Assembly: GCA_024363285.1 (NCBI GenBank)
Contig: AP024710.1
Location: 2,016,001 to 2,080,000 of the forward strand
Direction of reading: 5' to 3'
Origin: Leptolinea sp. HRD-7
GTDB taxonomy: Bacteria > Chloroflexota > Anaerolineae > Anaerolineales > Anaerolineaceae
Length of the DNA stretch: 64,000 nt
Shown: one piece after another, positions 8,222 to 16,343 of the stretch
Numbering within the stretch: position 1 is the first letter of the stretch
Layout of the letters: each line of letters starts with the position of its first letter
Made by a program: the position numbers and the translations under genes
The notes under the pieces: generated by a model
What the model was told of the DNA's origin: nothing
The model's database searches: none
Seen by the model: the letters and a program-made list of their open reading frames with translations, nothing else

Positions 8222-8255
8222 AAAACAGGGCTCTTTATAAAGAGCCCTGTTTTTA
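8222..8255 (+). terminator. Intrinsic terminator after rplL
   Basis: AACAGGGCTCTT pairs with AAGAGCCCTGTT around a short loop, followed by a T run. It ends the long ribosomal operon; the A-rich other flank lets it act also for lexA arriving from the other side. Confidence 0.9.
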
Positions 8256-8276
8256 TTATATGATTTGTTTAATACA

Positions 8277-9011
8277 TTACACTGCAACCGACCGAACCTG
8301 ACGGATAACCATCACAACCTTGCCCATTATACGCAGGGAAGAGGGATTATCGATAAGGATGGGCTTCATAGATGGATTGGCTGGCTGCAGGCGAACCCGG
8401 TTGTTCTCTTTGTAGAAATATTTCAGGGTAGTGGAGTTCTCGTCATCCAACCAGACGGCAACCATATCGCCATTGTCGGCATTTTGAGTTTGTTTCATCA
8501 CAACAATGTCACCATCATTTACCATAGCATCGATCATTGAGTCGCCGTCGACTTCGAGGGCAAAGAGTTCGCTGATCTTTTCTTTTGGAGGAAGCAGGCT
8601 GCGGGCTATTTCCACAGAGGATTCGGGATCAAAGTAAGCCATGTCAGAGGGAGGCATTGGCAAAGGTGCACTGGCCACAATACGGCCAAATAGCGGGATG
8701 CGTAACACATCACTTAACGATGACATGGAATTCTGCCCGTGAAGGATCTCGGGATTAAGAGAAGGACCGCTATCTTCGGGATACACCGGTTTGAACACAC
8801 GGATGCTGCGAGAAACGCGTCCGTCGCGAGCGATATAGCCTTCTTGTTCAAGGTAGGTCAGGTAATAATCAACCAGTGAAGTAGACTTCACTCCGATACT
8901 TTCACCGATCTGCCGGATGGAAGGAGAATAGCTATTCTTTTCCACAAAAGTTGTCAAGAATTCCATAATCTTTCTATGGCGGTCACTGAGACCTACTGTC
9001 TTTCTTGGCAT
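8277..9011 (-). CDS. lexA: LexA repressor
   Basis: SOS repressor of the S24 family, 244 aa. N-terminal winged helix (LSDRHRKIMEFL to the recognition helix PSIRQIGESIGVKSTSLVDYY), and a C-terminal self-cleavage domain with Ser158 (VDGDSMID) and Lys197 (TTLKYFY). The autocleavage bond, normally Ala-Gly, appears to be Ala113-Ser114 within GRIVASAPL. A linker of about 35 residues (72-104) between the domains is longer than in E. coli LexA (202 aa). SD AGGAGG. The promoter contains a GAAC-N4-GTTC box, so it is autoregulated. Confidence 0.95.
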   Translation of the reverse strand: MPRKTVGLSDRHRKIMEFLTTFVEKNSYSPSIRQIGESIGVKSTSLVDYYLTYLEQEGYIARDGRVSRSIRVFKPVYPEDSGPSLNPEILHGQNSMSSLSDVLRIPLFGRIVASAPLPMPPSDMAYFDPESSVEIARSLLPPKEKISELFALEVDGDSMIDAMVNDGDIVVMKQTQNADNGDMVAVWLDDENSTTLKYFYKENNRVRLQPANPSMKPILIDNPSSLRIMGKVVMVIRQVRSVAV

Positions 9012-9045
9012 AGCACAATCCTCCTATTGAAATCCGTATAGAAAT

Positions 9046-9075
9046 ACTATACCAGAACAACCGTTCAACTGTCAA
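9046..9075 (-). promoter_or_regulatory. lexA promoter with internal LexA/DinR-type operator
   Basis: Read on the minus strand: -35 TTGACA (9075-9070), 18-nt spacer, -10 TATAGT (9051-9046). The spacer contains GAAC-GGTT-GTTC (9066-9055), the Gram-positive SOS box pattern. A second inverted repeat GTATAG-N5-CTATAC (9036-9052) overlaps the -10. Confidence 0.85.
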
Positions 9076-9103
9076 GTAGGAAATCTGTGCTATGTAAAAT
9101 GTT

Positions 9104-10255
9104 CTACATTAAGGCTATAAGAAAATTGAATCCATAGCCCGCGATTATTGAGCCTACCCAAAGGGTGGTAACCACAATGGCAACAACACGCCATCGGGCG
9201 ATGGTCAGCATACCGGTGACCGCGCCAAGGGATGTTCCCGCGCCGGTGATGAGAAAAGCCATGGCTGCGCCCGGGTTCATCCCGCCCTGGATCAATGAAC
9301 TGACCAGCGGCAGTGATCCTTCGCTGTTTATATAGAAAGGAATGCCAATGGTTGCGGCGAGAGGAACGCTGTATAAATTCCCGGAGCCAAACAGTACTTT
9401 GATCCAGGCTTCCGGAATAAGGCCATTTAAGAAATATCCGATAAAGGCAAATCCGAGAAACATGATCAATAGTTGTCTGGATGCCGAAAATACTTCCACG
9501 AAGAACCGTTTGAGCGTTGCCGCTTCTTTCGAAAGCTGTGTATCGGAACTTCTGCAGCCACAGGATGAAATCGAAGAATCCTTTTCGTATGCTTCCTGGG
9601 GTTCAAATTTGCTGCAGGAACAGAGGTCTCCGGTTGTTGCATTTTTTTCGGGAGTACGGTCAACCATCGTTTCTATATTGGACGGACCGCAATCACAGGC
9701 AGGCGCGGCCGCAAAAGCCAGTTCTGGCGAACGGAATAACCCGGTGTTTCCATTGACCAGATTGGAAACGGGTTCTTCCTGCACAGCCGGTTTGAAAGTA
9801 TTTAAGCGATTCTGGTTCTTCAACCAGCCGTGCCGCTCAAAGAATTCTGCGGCGGTGCCGCCGGCCAAGCCAAGAAAAATCGACATGATGAAGTAGTAGA
9901 TCGCAAATGGCCAGCCAAACAGACCGGCGCTGTAGACGATACCCTCTGGAGACGAGAGCGGCGAGGCTACCATGAACGCCACAATGGGCGCCCAGGGGAT
10001 CATACTGGCCATCATTCCCAGTACCACAGCGGTTGTGCCGCAGGAGCATAATGGAGTTCCCACAGCGGCGGCAGTGGCCGTGACCACTCCCGCCTTTTTA
10101 TTACGGATCAGGAATGCTGAAATCTTAGCCTGGTTCGTATACAGTTTCAATGCGGCGGCGATCACCACGCTGACGAGCAGATACGGCCAGTTGTGTGTGA
10201 GCGAGATCCACACTTTGCCGGCGGATTCGGCGATCAATACTGTTATTGCGTCCAT
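9104..10255 (-). CDS. Permease of the COG0701/DUF318 (ArsP / SO_0444-like) family with Cys-rich loop
   Basis: 383 aa polytopic membrane protein. The first half carries the family signature GTPLCSCGTTAVVLGMM (Cys70, Cys72) and the second half the related segment IPFYINSEGSLPLVSSLIQGG. A central cytoplasmic-type loop (about 185-245) is rich in Cys (ACDCGPSN, LCSCS, SCGCRSS), which suggests thiophilic metal or metalloid binding. Relatives export trivalent organoarsenicals (ArsP) or Cu/Zn (SO_0444). SD AAGGAGA. The upstream sigma-factor gene on the same strand likely shares its transcript; the substrate is not known. Confidence 0.85.
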   Translation of the reverse strand: MDAITVLIAESAGKVWISLTHNWPYLLVSVVIAAALKLYTNQAKISAFLIRNKKAGVVTATAAAVGTPLCSCGTTAVVLGMMASMIPWAPIVAFMVASPLSSPEGIVYSAGLFGWPFAIYYFIMSIFLGLAGGTAAEFFERHGWLKNQNRLNTFKPAVQEEPVSNLVNGNTGLFRSPELAFAAAPACDCGPSNIETMVDRTPEKNATTGDLCSCSKFEPQEAYEKDSSISSCGCRSSDTQLSKEAATLKRFFVEVFSASRQLLIMFLGFAFIGYFLNGLIPEAWIKVLFGSGNLYSVPLAATIGIPFYINSEGSLPLVSSLIQGGMNPGAAMAFLITGAGTSLGAVTGMLTIARWRVVAIVVTTLWVGSIIAGYGFNFLIALM

Positions 10256-10324
10256 AAAAATTCTCCTTGATGAATGTGTGTCTATTTCATAGACGCACCA
10301 AAAAGGAAATGGACGCAGATATTG

Positions 10325-10903
10325 TTATATTCTCTTACAGATACAACAGCAGTCGTAGTATTCCATGACAATTCCCTGGCTGTCAAATTCAAAATGACAG
10401 CACGCCAGCATAATCTCACGAACCATGGCGCGGCTGCGTTGAACGCGTGATTTCATGCCGGATACCGAAATTCCCAATTCCTTTGCCGCATCCTGTTGAC
10501 TCATGCCACGGTAATCAACCATCTCAATGGCCTGGCGGTATATCTGTGGCAGAGAACTGACGATATCATGAACATAAAGGGTGATTTCTGAGGACGGATC
10601 GTCGCTGTTGTGGTCATCATAGGTGGGCAGGGACTCATCCAGAGGAACCTTGCCGGGTTGTCGGTAATAGTCAGATATGCAGTTCCGTGTAATTTGAAAT
10701 ACCCAGCTTTCCAGTTTTTCTGAATCGCGGATAGATTCAAGACCGGAATGGATTTTGACGAAAGTTGTTTGCAATATATCCTGCGCGTCATCGGGATTGT
10801 TGACCCGGCTGAGTATGAATCGAAGCAACCGGTCATGCATTTCTTCCCACAACGACCGGAGTACATCATCACGAAATTCTTTACAACATATTTCCACAGG
10901 CAA
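10325..10903 (-). CDS. ECF-type RNA polymerase sigma factor, SigZ-like, with Cys-rich tail
   Basis: 192 aa. Region 2 LSRVNNPDDAQDILQTTFVKIHSGL with ESWVFQITRNCISDYYRQ, and region 4 with the helix-turn-helix YRGMSQQDAAKELGISVSGMKSRVQRSRAMV. No anti-sigma gene is adjacent. Instead the protein ends in Cys168-Cys169, Cys185-Cys187 and Cys189 (CCCICKRI), a built-in candidate metal or redox sensor. It is 69 nt upstream of the Cys-rich permease on the same strand and divergent from the fmdB group. Assignment to SigZ is by resemblance. Confidence 0.85.
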   Translation of the reverse strand: MPVEICCKEFRDDVLRSLWEEMHDRLLRFILSRVNNPDDAQDILQTTFVKIHSGLESIRDSEKLESWVFQITRNCISDYYRQPGKVPLDESLPTYDDHNSDDPSSEITLYVHDIVSSLPQIYRQAIEMVDYRGMSQQDAAKELGISVSGMKSRVQRSRAMVREIMLACCHFEFDSQGIVMEYYDCCCICKRI

Positions 10904-10943
10904 AAATTATACCGATTTTTTATGGAAAACTATCCGCGAATTA

Positions 10944-10952
10944 TGGTATACT
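10944..10952 (+). promoter_or_regulatory. Extended -10 promoter of the fmdB group
   Basis: TGGTATACT at 10944-10952, an extended -10 without a recognisable -35, followed by a second TATAAT at 10962-10967. Either fits a start ahead of the SD at about 10973. Confidence 0.45.
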
Positions 10953-10984
10953 CCCCTATAGTATAATGGTTGAGAGAGGTGATT

Positions 10985-11194
10985 ATGCCACTTTATGAGT
11001 ATATTTGTCAGGAATGTAATAACCGGTTTGAGAAACGGGTAAGTTTTTCTGAAGCTGATGACGACCAGGAATGCCCGGTTTGCGGAAGTTCCCGAAGTAA
11101 GAAACAAATTTCTCTATTTGCTTCTACTAATGGCACTGGCTCCGGAAACGTATCTTCTTCTTCAAGTTGTGGTGGAAGCGGACGATTTACCTGA
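10985..11194 (+). CDS. FmdB-family zinc-ribbon protein
   Basis: 69 aa starting MPLYEYICQECNNRFEKRV, the FmdB/CxxC_CxxC_SSSS signature, with Cys-x2-Cys pairs YICQEC and CPVCGSS and a Ser/Gly-rich tail (SSSSSCGGSGRF). Start ATG 10985 follows GAGAGGTG; an upstream in-frame ATG at 10970 is not in the family pattern. Role in the family is unclear (putative regulatory zinc ribbon). First gene of a three-gene group with a CsoR/CstR regulator and OsmC protein. Confidence 0.9.
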   Translation: MPLYEYICQECNNRFEKRVSFSEADDDQECPVCGSSRSKKQISLFASTNGTGSGNVSSSSSCGGSGRFT

Positions 11195-11239
11195 GCGGGT
11201 TAATAAATTCACGGCCGTGTGCCGGGAGCCCCAATAATA

Positions 11240-11512
11240 ATGAAAAATGATCAAACGAAATTGGAAATGAAGAGAAGGCTGCGTCGACTGGAAGGACAGA
11301 TCCGCGGCATAGAATCGATGCTAGATGATAGCCGAGATTGTAAGGAAATTGTCCAACAAATGCTTTCGGTGCGGGCGGCAGTTCAATCTGCCAATATGTT
11401 CTTCATCCGGGAGTATTTTGATAGTTGTATGGCACCAGACGAAGAAATGGATTTAGTATCAGCCCGTCAAAAAATGGATGAAATTGTTACCATGTTATCC
11501 AAAGCATCTTAG
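11240..11512 (+). CDS. CsoR/FrmR/CstR-family (DUF156) transcriptional regulator
   Basis: 90 aa all-helical repressor (MKRRLRRLEGQIRGIESMLDD). The two conserved thiols are Cys34 (SRDCKEIV) and Cys63 (EYFDSC), 29 residues apart. The His four residues before the second Cys, a copper ligand in CsoR, is Tyr59. Absence of this His with retention of the Cys pair is the pattern of persulfide-sensing CstR rather than copper-sensing CsoR; that is inference. Start at ATG 11240; an in-frame GTG at 11219 adds seven residues without SD. Confidence 0.85.
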   Translation: MKNDQTKLEMKRRLRRLEGQIRGIESMLDDSRDCKEIVQQMLSVRAAVQSANMFFIREYFDSCMAPDEEMDLVSARQKMDEIVTMLSKAS

Positions 11513-11527
11513 GCGAAGGAGAAACGT

Positions 11528-11938
11528 ATGAGTTCTGCACAGGTCAAATGGATTGGTGGAAAACGGTTTGTGGGAATAGATTCTACAAACCATTCGGTTG
11601 TGCTTTCGTCAACAGACGAAGGTGTGGGGATGAAGCCTTCAGAACTACTCTTGGTCGCACTGGCATCCTGCAGTTCAGTCGATGTGGTGGAGATCATGAC
11701 CAAAAAGAGGCAACCCTTGGATCTATTAGAAGTGTCAATAAATGCCGAACAGGATTCCGATCCGCCATGGACATTCCGGAAGATACATATGATATACCGG
11801 GTGAAAGGCAAGGGCATCCAGGAAAAAGACATTGCCCAGGCGATTGAGCTCTCGCACACAAAATATTGCTCTGTTGCCAGCACCATCAGCGGTGTGGCAG
11901 AAATCACCACATCTTTTGAGATCGTGCCGGAAAGCTGA
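11528..11938 (+). CDS. OsmC/Ohr-family protein
   Basis: 136 aa. The two redox cysteines of the family are Cys48 (LASCSSVDV) and Cys114 (TKYCSVAST). OsmC/Ohr enzymes reduce organic hydroperoxides with thiols; the YhfA branch, to which the SCSSVDVVEIM segment is closer, is less understood. SD GAAGGAGA, 15 nt after the regulator stop, so the two are co-transcribed and probably linked functionally to thiol or persulfide stress. Confidence 0.88.
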   Translation: MSSAQVKWIGGKRFVGIDSTNHSVVLSSTDEGVGMKPSELLLVALASCSSVDVVEIMTKKRQPLDLLEVSINAEQDSDPPWTFRKIHMIYRVKGKGIQEKDIAQAIELSHTKYCSVASTISGVAEITTSFEIVPES

Positions 11939-11959
11939 CTAACTTCAGGTTATAATTTC

Positions 11960-11997
11960 ATTCCGGAGGGAAATCACCCTCCGGAATTTTTATTTTT
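11960..11997 (+). terminator. Intrinsic terminator after the osmC gene
   Basis: ATTCCGGAGGG (11960-11970) pairs with CCCTCCGGAAT (11977-11987), followed by TTTTATTTTT. It separates the fmdB group from thrC, which starts 14 nt later. Confidence 0.9.
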
Positions 11998-12010
11998 CAG
12001 GGAGTCTGCC

Positions 12011-13069
12011 ATGGCTGTGCAAGGTGTCATCGATCGTTACCGTCCTTTTTTGAACATTCCGGATCACACTCAAACTGTGACCCTGTTGGAAGGCAGCACT
12101 CCCCTGATACCTGTACCTCGAATCGCGGAAGAACTGGGTAAAGGCTGCAAAGTGTGGATCAAGTTCGAAGGACTGAACCCCACCGGCTCTTTCAAAGACC
12201 GCGGCATGACCGTTGCCATCAGCGAAGCTGTGGGACGCGGCGCGAAAGCAGTTATCTGCGCCTCCACAGGCAATACAGCGGCTTCTGCTGCCGCTTACGC
12301 GGCACGCAGCGGGTTACGCGCTATAGTGTTGATCCCAAAAGGCAAAGTGGCGGCCGGCAAGCTGGCCGGCGCGGTTGCGTACGGAGCGGATGTCTTTCAG
12401 ATTGACGGCTCGTTTGATGACGCTCTCACCCTGGTGGTGGAGATCTCCAACCGCACGCCCATCGCGCTGGTCAATTCATTGAACCCGTACCGTATCGAAG
12501 GTCAAAAAACGGCTTCGTTTGAAATATGTGATGAACTGGGGTTTGCCCCTGACTGGTTATGCCTGCCGGTGGGTAACGCGGGCAACATCACCTCATACTG
12601 GAAAGGTTTCAAGGAATACAATGAACTGAAGGGAATCCCCAAGCCTCGCATACTGGGTGTACAGGCAGAAGGCGCCGCGCCTCTGGTGCTGGGTCACCCG
12701 GTGGAAAACCCCGAAACCCTGGCTACAGCCATCCGTATCGGCAAGCCGGCGCGGGGTGAAGAAGCCCTTCAGGCGGCAGAAGAATCCAAAGGCCAGATCA
12801 TGGCTGTTTCTGATGATGAGATCCTCGCGGCACAGCGCAAGCTGGCAGCCAGCGGAGTCTGGGTGGAACCGGCTTCCGCGGCCGGTTTGGCTGGATTGCT
12901 ACATGAAGTGAAAGCCGGCCGCTTCAATGCTGACGGCAAGCGCATCACCATTGTGTGCACCGGACACGGTATGAAAGATCCCGACATCATCGCGAAAAGT
13001 ATGCCCGCACCCCGGCTCATCCCCGCAAAGGCGGACGACCTCGAAGCGGCCATTATGGGGGAAAAATAA
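12011..13069 (+). CDS. thrC: Threonine synthase
   Basis: 352 aa PLP enzyme converting O-phosphohomoserine to threonine. The PLP lysine is in [12 protein letters not shown] (about 56-67), and the phosphate loop is [13 protein letters not shown] with a glycine-rich GNAGN segment. The short bacterial thrC form. SD GGGAG. Its stop (TAA) abuts the thrB ATG, so the two are translationally coupled. Confidence 0.96.
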   Translation: MAVQGVIDRYRPFLNIPDHTQTVTLLEGSTPLIPVPRIAEELGKGCKVWIKFEGLNPTGSFKDRGMTVAISEAVGRGAKAVICASTGNTAASAAAYAARSGLRAIVLIPKGKVAAGKLAGAVAYGADVFQIDGSFDDALTLVVEISNRTPIALVNSLNPYRIEGQKTASFEICDELGFAPDWLCLPVGNAGNITSYWKGFKEYNELKGIPKPRILGVQAEGAAPLVLGHPVENPETLATAIRIGKPARGEEALQAAEESKGQIMAVSDDEILAAQRKLAASGVWVEPASAAGLAGLLHEVKAGRFNADGKRITIVCTGHGMKDPDIIAKSMPAPRLIPAKADDLEAAIMGEK

Positions 13070-13984
13070 ATGAGCGACGAAATTCCTTCGATCCAGATCA
13101 GAGTCCCGGCTACCAGCGCAAACCTGGGAGCCGGGTTTGATTGTCTGGCTGTGGCTTTCAATCTATGGAACCAGGCCAACATCGAATTTTCCGGGAAGGG
13201 ATACCGGGTGCGGGTTCGGGGTGAAGGTGAAGGCATTCTCCCCGAAGATGAGGCCAACCTGATCGTCAAGGCATTTCTATTTACCCTCGAAAGACTGGGT
13301 ATTAAGGCTCCCAAGGGTGTCTTGTTCGACTGTGAAAATCATATCCCAATGGGTTCTGGAATGGGGTCCAGTGCAGCGGCTGTGTTGATCGGTGTGATTG
13401 CTGCCACTACGCTTAACACGGAATTTGAAAACAAAGACACCTGGCTGCAGATTTCAGCAGAGTTGGAAGGCCACGCCGATAACGTGGGTGCGGCTATTTT
13501 CGGCGGATTGGTGGCTGTTCGCAAGAGCTGCGGCATGTATAAAGCTTTGCTGTTCGATCTACAACCGGATAATGCTGTTCTACTGCTTCCGGCGGTTGAC
13601 CTTTCTACACAAGCGGCCCGTAAGGCATTGCCAAAAACTGTCAGTATGGCAGACGCGGTGGCAAATATCTCCCGGGTTCCGGCGATTCTGGAAGGCTTTC
13701 GTCAGGGTGATGTTGACCTGCTGCGCGATGGGATGATCGACTGCCTGCACCAGCCTTACCGCCTGCCCCTGATACCCGGCGCGGCTGAAGCCATTGTAGC
13801 GGCCAATACGAGCGGGGCAGCCGCGGCTCTTTCAGGCGCTGGACCCAGCGTGGTGGCATTCCTGCCGGCTGACGGCGATGTTACCGCAGACGCTATGGGT
13901 AGTTGCTTTGAAGCCGCCGGATTGTCATACCGGGTATTTCACCTGGAGATGATCAACCGCGGGGCACAGGTTACGCGACTGTAA
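13070..13984 (+). CDS. thrB: Homoserine kinase
   Basis: 304 aa GHMP kinase that makes O-phosphohomoserine, the substrate of the preceding ThrC. N-terminal VPATSANLGAGFDCLAVA, ATP loop IPMGSGMGSSAAAVLIG (about 87-103), and C-terminal GAAAALSGAGPSVVAF motif 3. ATG directly after the thrC stop. Confidence 0.96.
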   Translation: MSDEIPSIQIRVPATSANLGAGFDCLAVAFNLWNQANIEFSGKGYRVRVRGEGEGILPEDEANLIVKAFLFTLERLGIKAPKGVLFDCENHIPMGSGMGSSAAAVLIGVIAATTLNTEFENKDTWLQISAELEGHADNVGAAIFGGLVAVRKSCGMYKALLFDLQPDNAVLLLPAVDLSTQAARKALPKTVSMADAVANISRVPAILEGFRQGDVDLLRDGMIDCLHQPYRLPLIPGAAEAIVAANTSGAAAALSGAGPSVVAFLPADGDVTADAMGSCFEAAGLSYRVFHLEMINRGAQVTRL

Positions 13985-13989
13985 ACCGA

Positions 13990-14217
13990 TTATTTCAGCA
14001 GGCGCGCCAGCAGGTTCAGAACTACGGTCAACACAATACTGAGTACTATGCTGGCAAGAATCGGGAACACGCAGGTCACACCGTTACCTTGCCAGCGGAT
14101 AGTGCCCGGAAGATCAGTCATACCAAATTTTCCGGCGGCGTATACCAAACCGCCAATAACCAATAGCGATATGCCGGCAATAACGATCCAACGGCCGATT
14201 TGCATTAGATCAAACAT
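13990..14217 (-). CDS. DUF2905-family small membrane protein
   Basis: 75 aa with two transmembrane helices (about 8-28 and 48-72) and the central LPGTIRWQGNGVTCVFPI, which matches the LPGDI...FPI core of DUF2905 proteins. Function unknown in the family. It converges on thrB, the two stops only 5 nt apart, and stands alone on its strand. Confidence 0.75.
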   Translation of the reverse strand: MFDLMQIGRWIVIAGISLLVIGGLVYAAGKFGMTDLPGTIRWQGNGVTCVFPILASIVLSIVLTVVLNLLARLLK

Positions 14218-14254
14218 AACCGGATTATACGATCATTGATGGTTTTAGGAAAAG

Positions 14255-14292
14255 AAAAAGCGTACTGCCAATGTACTGACAGTACGCTTTTT
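14255..14292. terminator. Bidirectional-type terminator downstream of prmA
   Basis: AAAAAGCGTACTG (14255-14267) pairs with CAGTACGCTTTTT (14280-14292), 13 bp with A and T flanks. It ends the minus-strand hrcA-prmA operon, 16 nt after the prmA stop. Confidence 0.85.
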
Positions 14293-14307
14293 GTAATTAT
14301 TCAACTA

Positions 14308-15222
14308 TTATTTCTTAAAGATCTGAGCCACCCAATCGTCGATCTGTAATTTTTCGATTGGAGTGAGACCTTTAGCGATAGCAGCGGCTTCAATGCCGGC
14401 CGCCTGTTCGGCCAGAATTCCGGAGAGGATGATCGTACCGTCCGGAGAGACAAGGTCGGCCAGGCCGGCGTCAAAAAGCCGGATGATCACCGGGGCCAGA
14501 ATATTGGCCACTACCAGCGGTGCGTGTTTACGCGAGAATAACCCATTCTTTACCTCTGTGACAGAACCCAGCCCGGTTTCGATCTTTTCCAGCACGCCGT
14601 TGGCTGTTGCGTTCTCTTTTGTAGAAACCACGGAGGCATTATCAATATCCACAGCGAGGATCTCTCCGGAACCGAGCAGCGCGGCGGCAATGGAAAGGAT
14701 GCCCGAACCGCAGCCTACGTCGATCACATTCTGTCCCGGTTTAAGGTAGGTTTCGATGGCCTGCATGCAAAGCCGGGTTGTGGGGTGCGTGCCGGTGCCA
14801 AAAGCCATACTGGGATCAATGCGAACGGCAATCCGATCGGGATATTCGCTTTCAAGCCAGGCTGGAAGAACCAGCAGCTTTTTTCCAATAGGAATGGGTT
14901 TGTAATGCTCTTTCCACGCGGCCATCCAGTTTTCATCTTTGATGTAGCGAAAATCCAGCGCGGGCAGCGGATGTATCTGTCCGAGATGCCAGAGAGCTTC
15001 TTCCAGACTTCGGCGGGTATTCTCCAGATTTTCATCCACAGCAATAAAGCCATATATTCTTACCGGACCTACAGGAGTGCCTTCATCTTCTGCGTCATTG
15101 TATTCCACGCCCGATTCCGTGACGACACCGCCTGTAACAAATCGTCCCATCACTTCACTGACTGCTTCCACGATCTCACCGTCACCGGTAAGAGAGACTT
15201 CTAACCAACGGGCATCAGCCAC
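14308..15222 (-). CDS. prmA: Ribosomal protein L11 methyltransferase PrmA
   Basis: 304 aa SAM-dependent methyltransferase. C-terminal Rossmann domain with [17 protein letters not shown], motif [17 protein letters not shown] and VVANILAPV (catalytic post-I region). Start set at GTG 15222 because AAGGAGGTG lies 4 nt upstream of it; a longer in-frame start at 15276 lies deep inside dnaJ. It overlaps the dnaJ stop by 8 nt, so it is the last gene of the heat-shock operon. The substrate L11 is encoded in this window. Confidence 0.93.
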   Translation of the reverse strand: MADARWLEVSLTGDGEIVEAVSEVMGRFVTGGVVTESGVEYNDAEDEGTPVGPVRIYGFIAVDENLENTRRSLEEALWHLGQIHPLPALDFRYIKDENWMAAWKEHYKPIPIGKKLLVLPAWLESEYPDRIAVRIDPSMAFGTGTHPTTRLCMQAIETYLKPGQNVIDVGCGSGILSIAAALLGSGEILAVDIDNASVVSTKENATANGVLEKIETGLGSVTEVKNGLFSRKHAPLVVANILAPVIIRLFDAGLADLVSPDGTIILSGILAEQAAGIEAAAIAKGLTPIEKLQIDDWVAQIFKK

Positions 15223-16336
15223 CCAACACCTCCTTGAGATATTCCAAAAAACCGCGTTCGGTCGGTTTGGCTTCATTGCCCAACAAACGGCCTAAATCTT
15301 CAAATGCTTTTCGTTGTTCCGCGTTTAATTTTGTAGGGACTTCTACCTGAACGACCACATGTTGATCACCTCGTCCGGAACCGCGCAGGCGAGGCATACC
15401 TTTGCCTTTGAGAGTGAACACCTTTCCCGGTTGCGTTCCGGCAGGAATGTTTAGCTTTGATTTTCCATCTATCACCGGAATCTCGGCTTCGTACCCCAGG
15501 GCTGCCTGAGAGATGTTAATACTGTAATCCAGGTAAACATCATCGCCCTTGCGGCGGAAGAACTGATGTGGTTTGACCTGAATCTCAAAATACAGGTTAC
15601 CGTTAGGGCCGCCAAAAGCCCCGGGTTGGCCTTCGCCGGCCAGGCGGATCTGAGTTCCGTTATCCACACCACCGGGTACGTTGACGATCTTTTTCGATTT
15701 CCGCCGTTCGTAACCGTGACCTTTGCAGGCATGGCAGGGCGAGTTGATCACTTCACCGGCGCCATTACAGGTGGGGCAGGTGGTCACCTGAACCATTGAC
15801 CCGATAAAGGTCTGGCGCATCTGGCGAACCTCACCACGCCCGCCGCAGGTGGCACACTTGACCGGACTGGTTCCAGGCTCAGCGCCGCTCCCTTTGCAAA
15901 CGGAACATGGTTCATCGCGGGTAATTTCAACTTCTTTACTGGCACCGGAAAAAGCTTCTTCAAACGTCAATTGCAGCGTGTAGCTCAGGTCAGCCCCGCG
16001 GCGGGGAGCGTTGCGGCGGCGGCCTCGGCTGCCGCCCAACCCACCAAAACCAAAGAATTCTTCAAAGATTTCTTCAAATCCGATATTGGTAAAATCGGGA
16101 GCGCCGCCCATGTTGTTAACACCGGCAAAGCCGTAACGGTCGTAGGCGGCCCGTTTTTCAGTATCTGATAAAACCGCATATGCTTCGTTGAGCTCTTTAA
16201 ACTTCTCTTCGGCATCCGCTGACTTGTTCACATCCGGATGGTATTCACGTGCCAGACGACGAAAAGCGGACTTAAGGTCGTCCGCTGTCGCCGTTCGGGA
16301 AACACCTAAAACTTCGTAGTAGTCTCGTTGTGCCAT
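15215..16336 (-). CDS. dnaJ: Chaperone protein DnaJ
   Basis: 373 aa type I Hsp40. J domain [20 protein letters not shown] with HPD at about 33-35, Gly/Phe-rich region ([15 protein letters not shown]), four zinc motifs [24 protein letters not shown] and CHACKGHG, then the two substrate-binding beta domains. It stimulates DnaK ATPase. Starts 7 nt after dnaK. Confidence 0.98.
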   Translation of the reverse strand: MAQRDYYEVLGVSRTATADDLKSAFRRLAREYHPDVNKSADAEEKFKELNEAYAVLSDTEKRAAYDRYGFAGVNNMGGAPDFTNIGFEEIFEEFFGFGGLGGSRGRRRNAPRRGADLSYTLQLTFEEAFSGASKEVEITRDEPCSVCKGSGAEPGTSPVKCATCGGRGEVRQMRQTFIGSMVQVTTCPTCNGAGEVINSPCHACKGHGYERRKSKKIVNVPGGVDNGTQIRLAGEGQPGAFGGPNGNLYFEIQVKPHQFFRRKGDDVYLDYSINISQAALGYEAEIPVIDGKSKLNIPAGTQPGKVFTLKGKGMPRLRGSGRGDQHVVVQVEVPTKLNAEQRKAFEDLGRLLGNEAKPTERGFLEYLKEVLGG

Positions 16337-16343
16337 AAATCAA

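Noticed and set aside
11219..11239. GTG start for the CsoR/CstR-like regulator
   Set aside because: It adds seven residues not matching the family start and lacks an SD.
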